Below, one piece after another: positions 36,051 to 38,431 of a DNA stretch of 38,431 bases. The stretch comes from Christiangramia sp. Lineage in GTDB: Bacteria > Bacteroidota > Bacteroidia > Flavobacteriales > Flavobacteriaceae. The translations under genes were made by a program, and so were the position numbers. Location of the stretch: positions 1 to 38,431 of the forward strand of contig NZ_JAPYPC010000034.1 of assembly GCF_029937855.1 (NCBI RefSeq), read 5' to 3'. The notes under the pieces were generated by a model, which was not told the DNA's origin, did not search any database, and saw nothing but the letters and a program-made list of their open reading frames with translations. Positions within the stretch are counted from its first letter, which is position 1; the number at the start of each line of letters is the position of its first letter.

Positions 36051-37703
36051 TTGCTTACATCTCTTTCCATTAAAAATTATGCGCTTATTGAAGATATCAA
36101 TATTGGTCTTCAATCTGGATTTACAATAATCACTGGCGAAACCGGCGCGGGTAAGTCTATTATGTTGGGCGCATTAGGCTTGTTGCTGGGTGATAGGGCC
36201 AATTTCAGTTCTATTCGGGATACGGAAAAGAAATGCGTAATAGAAGGAGTTTTTAGTATTTCTAATTATAAACTGGAGGATTTCTTCAAAAAAGAAGAAC
36301 TGGACTATGAGAAGCAAAGCATCATTCGAAGGGAGATTTTACCTTCAGGGAAATCGAGGGCTTTTATAAACGATACTCCCGTTAAGATTACCGCACTTCA
36401 AAAACTCGGTTCTTATCTAATCGATATCCATAGTCAGCATGAAACCCTAAGCCTGGGGAATGCCGATTACCAGTTTAATGTGATAGATACAATCGCTAAA
36501 AATGAATCGGTCATTATTCAATATAAAAAGGAACTAAAAGATTATAAACAACTTTTAAAACGCTTTGAGGAATTAAAAGAACAGCAATCACAGGCGGCTA
36601 AAGAGTATGATTATAACCTGTTTCTACTGAAGGAGCTTGAGGAAGCAAATTTAAAGGCCGGGATGCTTGAAGAGCTTGAAGAGCGTTACGAAGAGCTGAA
36701 CAATGTAGAAGAACTTACTGAAAATTTGAGCTCGGCCATTAATTTATTACAGCAGGAAGAAATTGGAAGTCTGGAAAGTTTAAAAGCCGTAAGGGCTAAC
36801 CTCTCCAGGATTTCGAAATTTTCTGCAAGTTATGAGAATTTCCATAATCGCATCCAAAGTGCAATAATAGAACTTGATGACCTTGAAGCTGAAATGACTG
36901 ATGCCCTGGAAAGGGTGGAAGCTAATCCTGAAGAACTGGAAATAGTAAATCAAAAGCTTCAGCTGATATATAATCTTCAGAAAAAACATAACGCTGAAAA
37001 TGTAGAAGAACTACTCGAAATAATAAATTCCCTTCAGGAAAAAGTTTCGGTAACCGAAAATGCGGAAGCTGCATTGACAGAAATTCAGGCTTCCATAAAA
37101 GATCAGGAGCAATTACTGGAGCAAACCTCGGAGAAACTTCATAAAAATAGAGAAAAGATCATCCCTGTTTTTATTGAGCAAACCGAACAAATTCTAAATG
37201 ATCTGGGAATGCCAAATGCCCGTCTCAATATTGAATTGGAACAGGGAATAGAGTTTCTTGCAAATGGCCGGGACAGGCTGGAATGGTATCTTGCCGCCAA
37301 TAAGGGAGGAAGTTTTAAGGAGGTAAAAAAAGCTGCTTCGGGAGGTGAATTATCAAGAATTATGCTGGCTGTAAAAAGTATTCTTGCCGCACAAAGTCAA
37401 CTGCCAACCATTATTTTTGATGAAATAGATACGGGAGTTTCTGGGGAGATCGCCAGGAAAATGGGGGAGATCCTGCAAAAAATGGGTGCGAATATGCAGG
37501 TAATTGCCATAACCCACTTACCTCAAATTGCGGGTAAAGGAGTTACACATTTTAAGATTTTCAAAGAGGATAACGAGGTAGCAACCCAAACGAAAATTAT
37601 CCAACTCGCAGAAGAGCAAAGAATAGAAGAACTGGCGTTAATGCTGGGAGGAAATACCAAAAGTGATTCGGCCAGGGCGCATGCCAAAGCATTGTTAAAT
37701 TAG
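36051..37703 (+). CDS. recN: DNA repair protein RecN
   Basis: This 550-residue SMC-like ATPase acts in double-strand break repair. The N-terminal half-site has LTSLSIKNYALIEDINIGL and Walker A GETGAGKS. A long coiled coil runs from about residues 150 to 375. The C-terminal half-site has the signature KKAASGGELSRIMLA, Walker B PTIIFDEIDTGVSGEIARKMG, and VIAITHLPQIA. The frame has no upstream ATG: an in-frame stop lies at 36003, and the family start MLxxLxIxNYALI aligns with the TTG at 36051, so I take TTG as the start. It is last in the bamD operon; a 214-base tandem repeat follows directly. Confidence 0.96.
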   Translation: MLTSLSIKNYALIEDINIGLQSGFTIITGETGAGKSIMLGALGLLLGDRANFSSIRDTEKKCVIEGVFSISNYKLEDFFKKEELDYEKQSIIRREILPSGKSRAFINDTPVKITALQKLGSYLIDIHSQHETLSLGNADYQFNVIDTIAKNESVIIQYKKELKDYKQLLKRFEELKEQQSQAAKEYDYNLFLLKELEEANLKAGMLEELEERYEELNNVEELTENLSSAINLLQQEEIGSLESLKAVRANLSRISKFSASYENFHNRIQSAIIELDDLEAEMTDALERVEANPEELEIVNQKLQLIYNLQKKHNAENVEELLEIINSLQEKVSVTENAEAALTEIQASIKDQEQLLEQTSEKLHKNREKIIPVFIEQTEQILNDLGMPNARLNIELEQGIEFLANGRDRLEWYLAANKGGSFKEVKKAASGGELSRIMLAVKSILAAQSQLPTIIFDEIDTGVSGEIARKMGEILQKMGANMQVIAITHLPQIAGKGVTHFKIFKEDNEVATQTKIIQLAEEQRIEELALMLGGNTKSDSARAHAKALLN

Positions 37704-37721
37704 AAGTGAAAAGTGAGAAGA

Positions 37722-37935
37722 GTCACTGCGAGCGCAACGCAGAGTAGCGCGGCAGTCTAATTTAATTCCAAAGCAAACACGAGATTGCTTCGCTTCGCTC
37801 ACAATGATTTCTGTTATAAGAACCTATGAACTCCACACTCCAAACCACGAACTCCGAACTACACGAGATTGCCAAGTTTCGTTTCACTCCACTCGCAATG
37901 GCAGGTAGAAGAGAAAAGTGAAAAGTGAAGAGTAA
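37722..37935. repeat. Composite repeat unit 1
   Basis: R1 is at 37723-37758, R2 at 37781-37807, the heptamer block at 37828-37862, R3 at 37865-37902 and the AAAAGTG linker at 37907-37935. It differs from the other units in R3 (GCCAAG in place of GCGTCG) and in GGCAGG near the R3 end. Confidence 0.9.
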
Positions 37936-38149
37936 GTCACTGCGAGCGCAACGCAGAGTAGCGCGGCAGTCTAATTTAATTCCAAAGCAAATACGAGATT
38001 GCTTCGCTTCGCTCACAATGATTTCTATTCTAAGGACCAATGAACTCCACACTCCGAACTCCGAACTCCGAACTACACGAGATTGCGTCGTTTCGTTTCA
38101 CTCCACTCGCAATGACAGGTAGAAGGGAAAAGTGAAGAGTGAAAAGTAA
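37936..38149. repeat. Composite repeat unit 2
   Basis: R1 is at 37937-37972, R2 at 37995-38021, the heptamer block at 38042-38076 and R3 at 38079-38116. Its heptamer block is the most regular, with GAACTCC three times unbroken apart from one ACACTCC. The middle (ATTCTAAGGACCAATG) differs from units 1 and 3. Confidence 0.9.
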
Positions 38150-38340
38150 GTCACTGCGAGCGCAACGCAGAGTAGCGCGGCAGTCTAATTTAATTCTAAA
38201 GCAAACACGAGATTGCTTCGCTTCGCTTACAATGATTTCTGTTCTAAGAACCTATGAACTCCACACTCCAAACCACGAACTCCGAACTGCATGAGATTGC
38301 GTCGCTTCGTTTCACTCCGCTCGCAATGACAGGTAGATGT
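38150..38340. repeat. Composite repeat unit 3, incomplete
   Basis: R1 is at 38151-38186, R2 at 38209-38235, the heptamer block at 38256-38290 and R3 at 38293-38330. The middle resembles unit 1, whereas R3 resembles unit 2. The AAAAGTG linker is replaced by unrelated sequence after about 38340. Confidence 0.88.
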
Positions 38341-38389
38341 GAGAAGTTTTCAACATTGTTTTTTTGAGAGCAATGAAAATTTTAATTTC

Positions 38390-38431
38390 TGATAACTGAT
38401 AACTGATAACTGATAACTGATAACTGATAAC
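38390..38431. repeat. Heptamer microsatellite (TGATAAC)6, running off the window
   Basis: Six perfect tandem copies of TGATAAC end exactly at the window edge and may continue. The reverse strand has no stop codon in any frame, because 7 is not a multiple of 3, and would read as a VISYQLS peptide repeat. Confidence 0.95.

Larger units (their letters stand above)
37704..38340. repeat. Tandem array of three 214-base composite repeats
   Basis: Units start at 37722, 37936 and 38150, giving an exact 214-base period; the third is cut short at about 38340. Each unit contains: R1, a hairpin element beginning TCACTGCGAGCG and ending GCAGTCT; R2, an inverted relative (GAGATTGCTTCGCTTCGCTC region); a 35-base block of five degenerate GAACTCC heptamers; R3, a second inverted relative ending in GCAATG(A/G)CA; and a linker of degenerate AAAAGTG heptamers. 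No protein gene is credible here. It directly follows recN and may act as its transcript end or as a recombination site. Confidence 0.9.

Noticed and set aside
37762-38122. Open frames on both strands within the repeats (97 and 66 residues)
   Set aside because: They consist entirely of repeat sequence; the heptamers are stop-free by design, so long frames arise without coding.
37704-38340. Tandem repeats as a CRISPR array
   Set aside because: The period is 214 bases, the whole unit repeats, and there are no unique spacers or cas genes.

Overview
This window is chromosomal DNA of a member of the Bacteroidota, most likely a marine Flavobacteriaceae. I judge it close to Gramella/Christiangramia, Salegentibacter or Zunongwangia by general resemblance only; no search was run. 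The evidence is the AT-rich base composition, A/T-rich start regions with few Shine-Dalgarno sequences, several TAnnTTTG promoter elements, and families typical of this phylum: a TonB-dependent receptor paired with a DUF4249 lipoprotein, a DUF4835 protein, a divergent RNA polymerase omega subunit, a 482-residue GAPDH and monomeric isocitrate dehydrogenase. Nearly the whole window is core genome. I see no phage, insertion sequence, CRISPR array, rRNA or tRNA.

Layout. 1-5.3 kb: a small lipoprotein gene, then a minus-strand cluster of a Bcr/CflA-type exporter, a TonB-dependent receptor, a DUF4249 lipoprotein and a small two-helix membrane protein. 5.4-8.3 kb: a one-domain degenerate DEAD-box protein convergent with monomeric NADP-isocitrate dehydrogenase. 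8.3-14.1 kb, minus strand: rplS, trmD with a coiled-coil membrane protein, a long GAPDH and an HtrA/Deg protease. 14.2-17.4 kb, plus strand: dapF, a GNAT enzyme, mltG, then a lysozyme-like exported protein. 17.4-20.0 kb, minus strand: dnaA, a low-molecular-weight phosphatase and an RsmI-like methylase. 20.2-23.7 kb: a YbgC-type thioesterase facing the minus-strand operon ribD, HAD phosphatase, EamA transporter, YigZ. 23.8-29.1 kb, plus strand: a tight six-gene operon of GNAT, prmC, a LOG-family enzyme, a VOC protein, ligA and a VanX-like D-Ala-D-Ala dipeptidase. 29.2-30.9 kb, minus strand: a 5'-nucleotidase split into two separately exported proteins. 31.2-32.6 kb: a DUF6913-like gene and dapA. 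32.7-37.7 kb, plus strand: bamD, rpoZ, coaBC, a DUF4835 gene and recN.

Cell-envelope work is a recurring theme: dapA and dapF make the diaminopimelate precursors of peptidoglycan, MltG and the lysozyme-like protein cut glycan strands, the VanX-like enzyme splits D-Ala-D-Ala, BamD assembles outer-membrane proteins, and HtrA controls envelope protein quality. Other blocks serve replication and repair (dnaA, ligA, recN) and translation (rplS, trmD, prmC).

The most unusual DNA is non-coding. The last 730 bases, after recN, hold three tandem copies of an exact 214-base period. Each copy is built from three related hairpin elements in mixed orientation plus two kinds of degenerate heptamer repeat, and the window ends in a third heptamer repeat, (TGATAAC)6. 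A separate 61-base two-hairpin palindrome lies between the dipeptidase and nucleotidase genes, and its halves show compensatory base changes. Other points of interest are a hairpin with flanking T-runs just before the thioesterase start codon, a minus-strand terminator with no gene to serve, non-ATG starts at four genes, and a CoaBC in which Ser replaces the expected active-site Cys.
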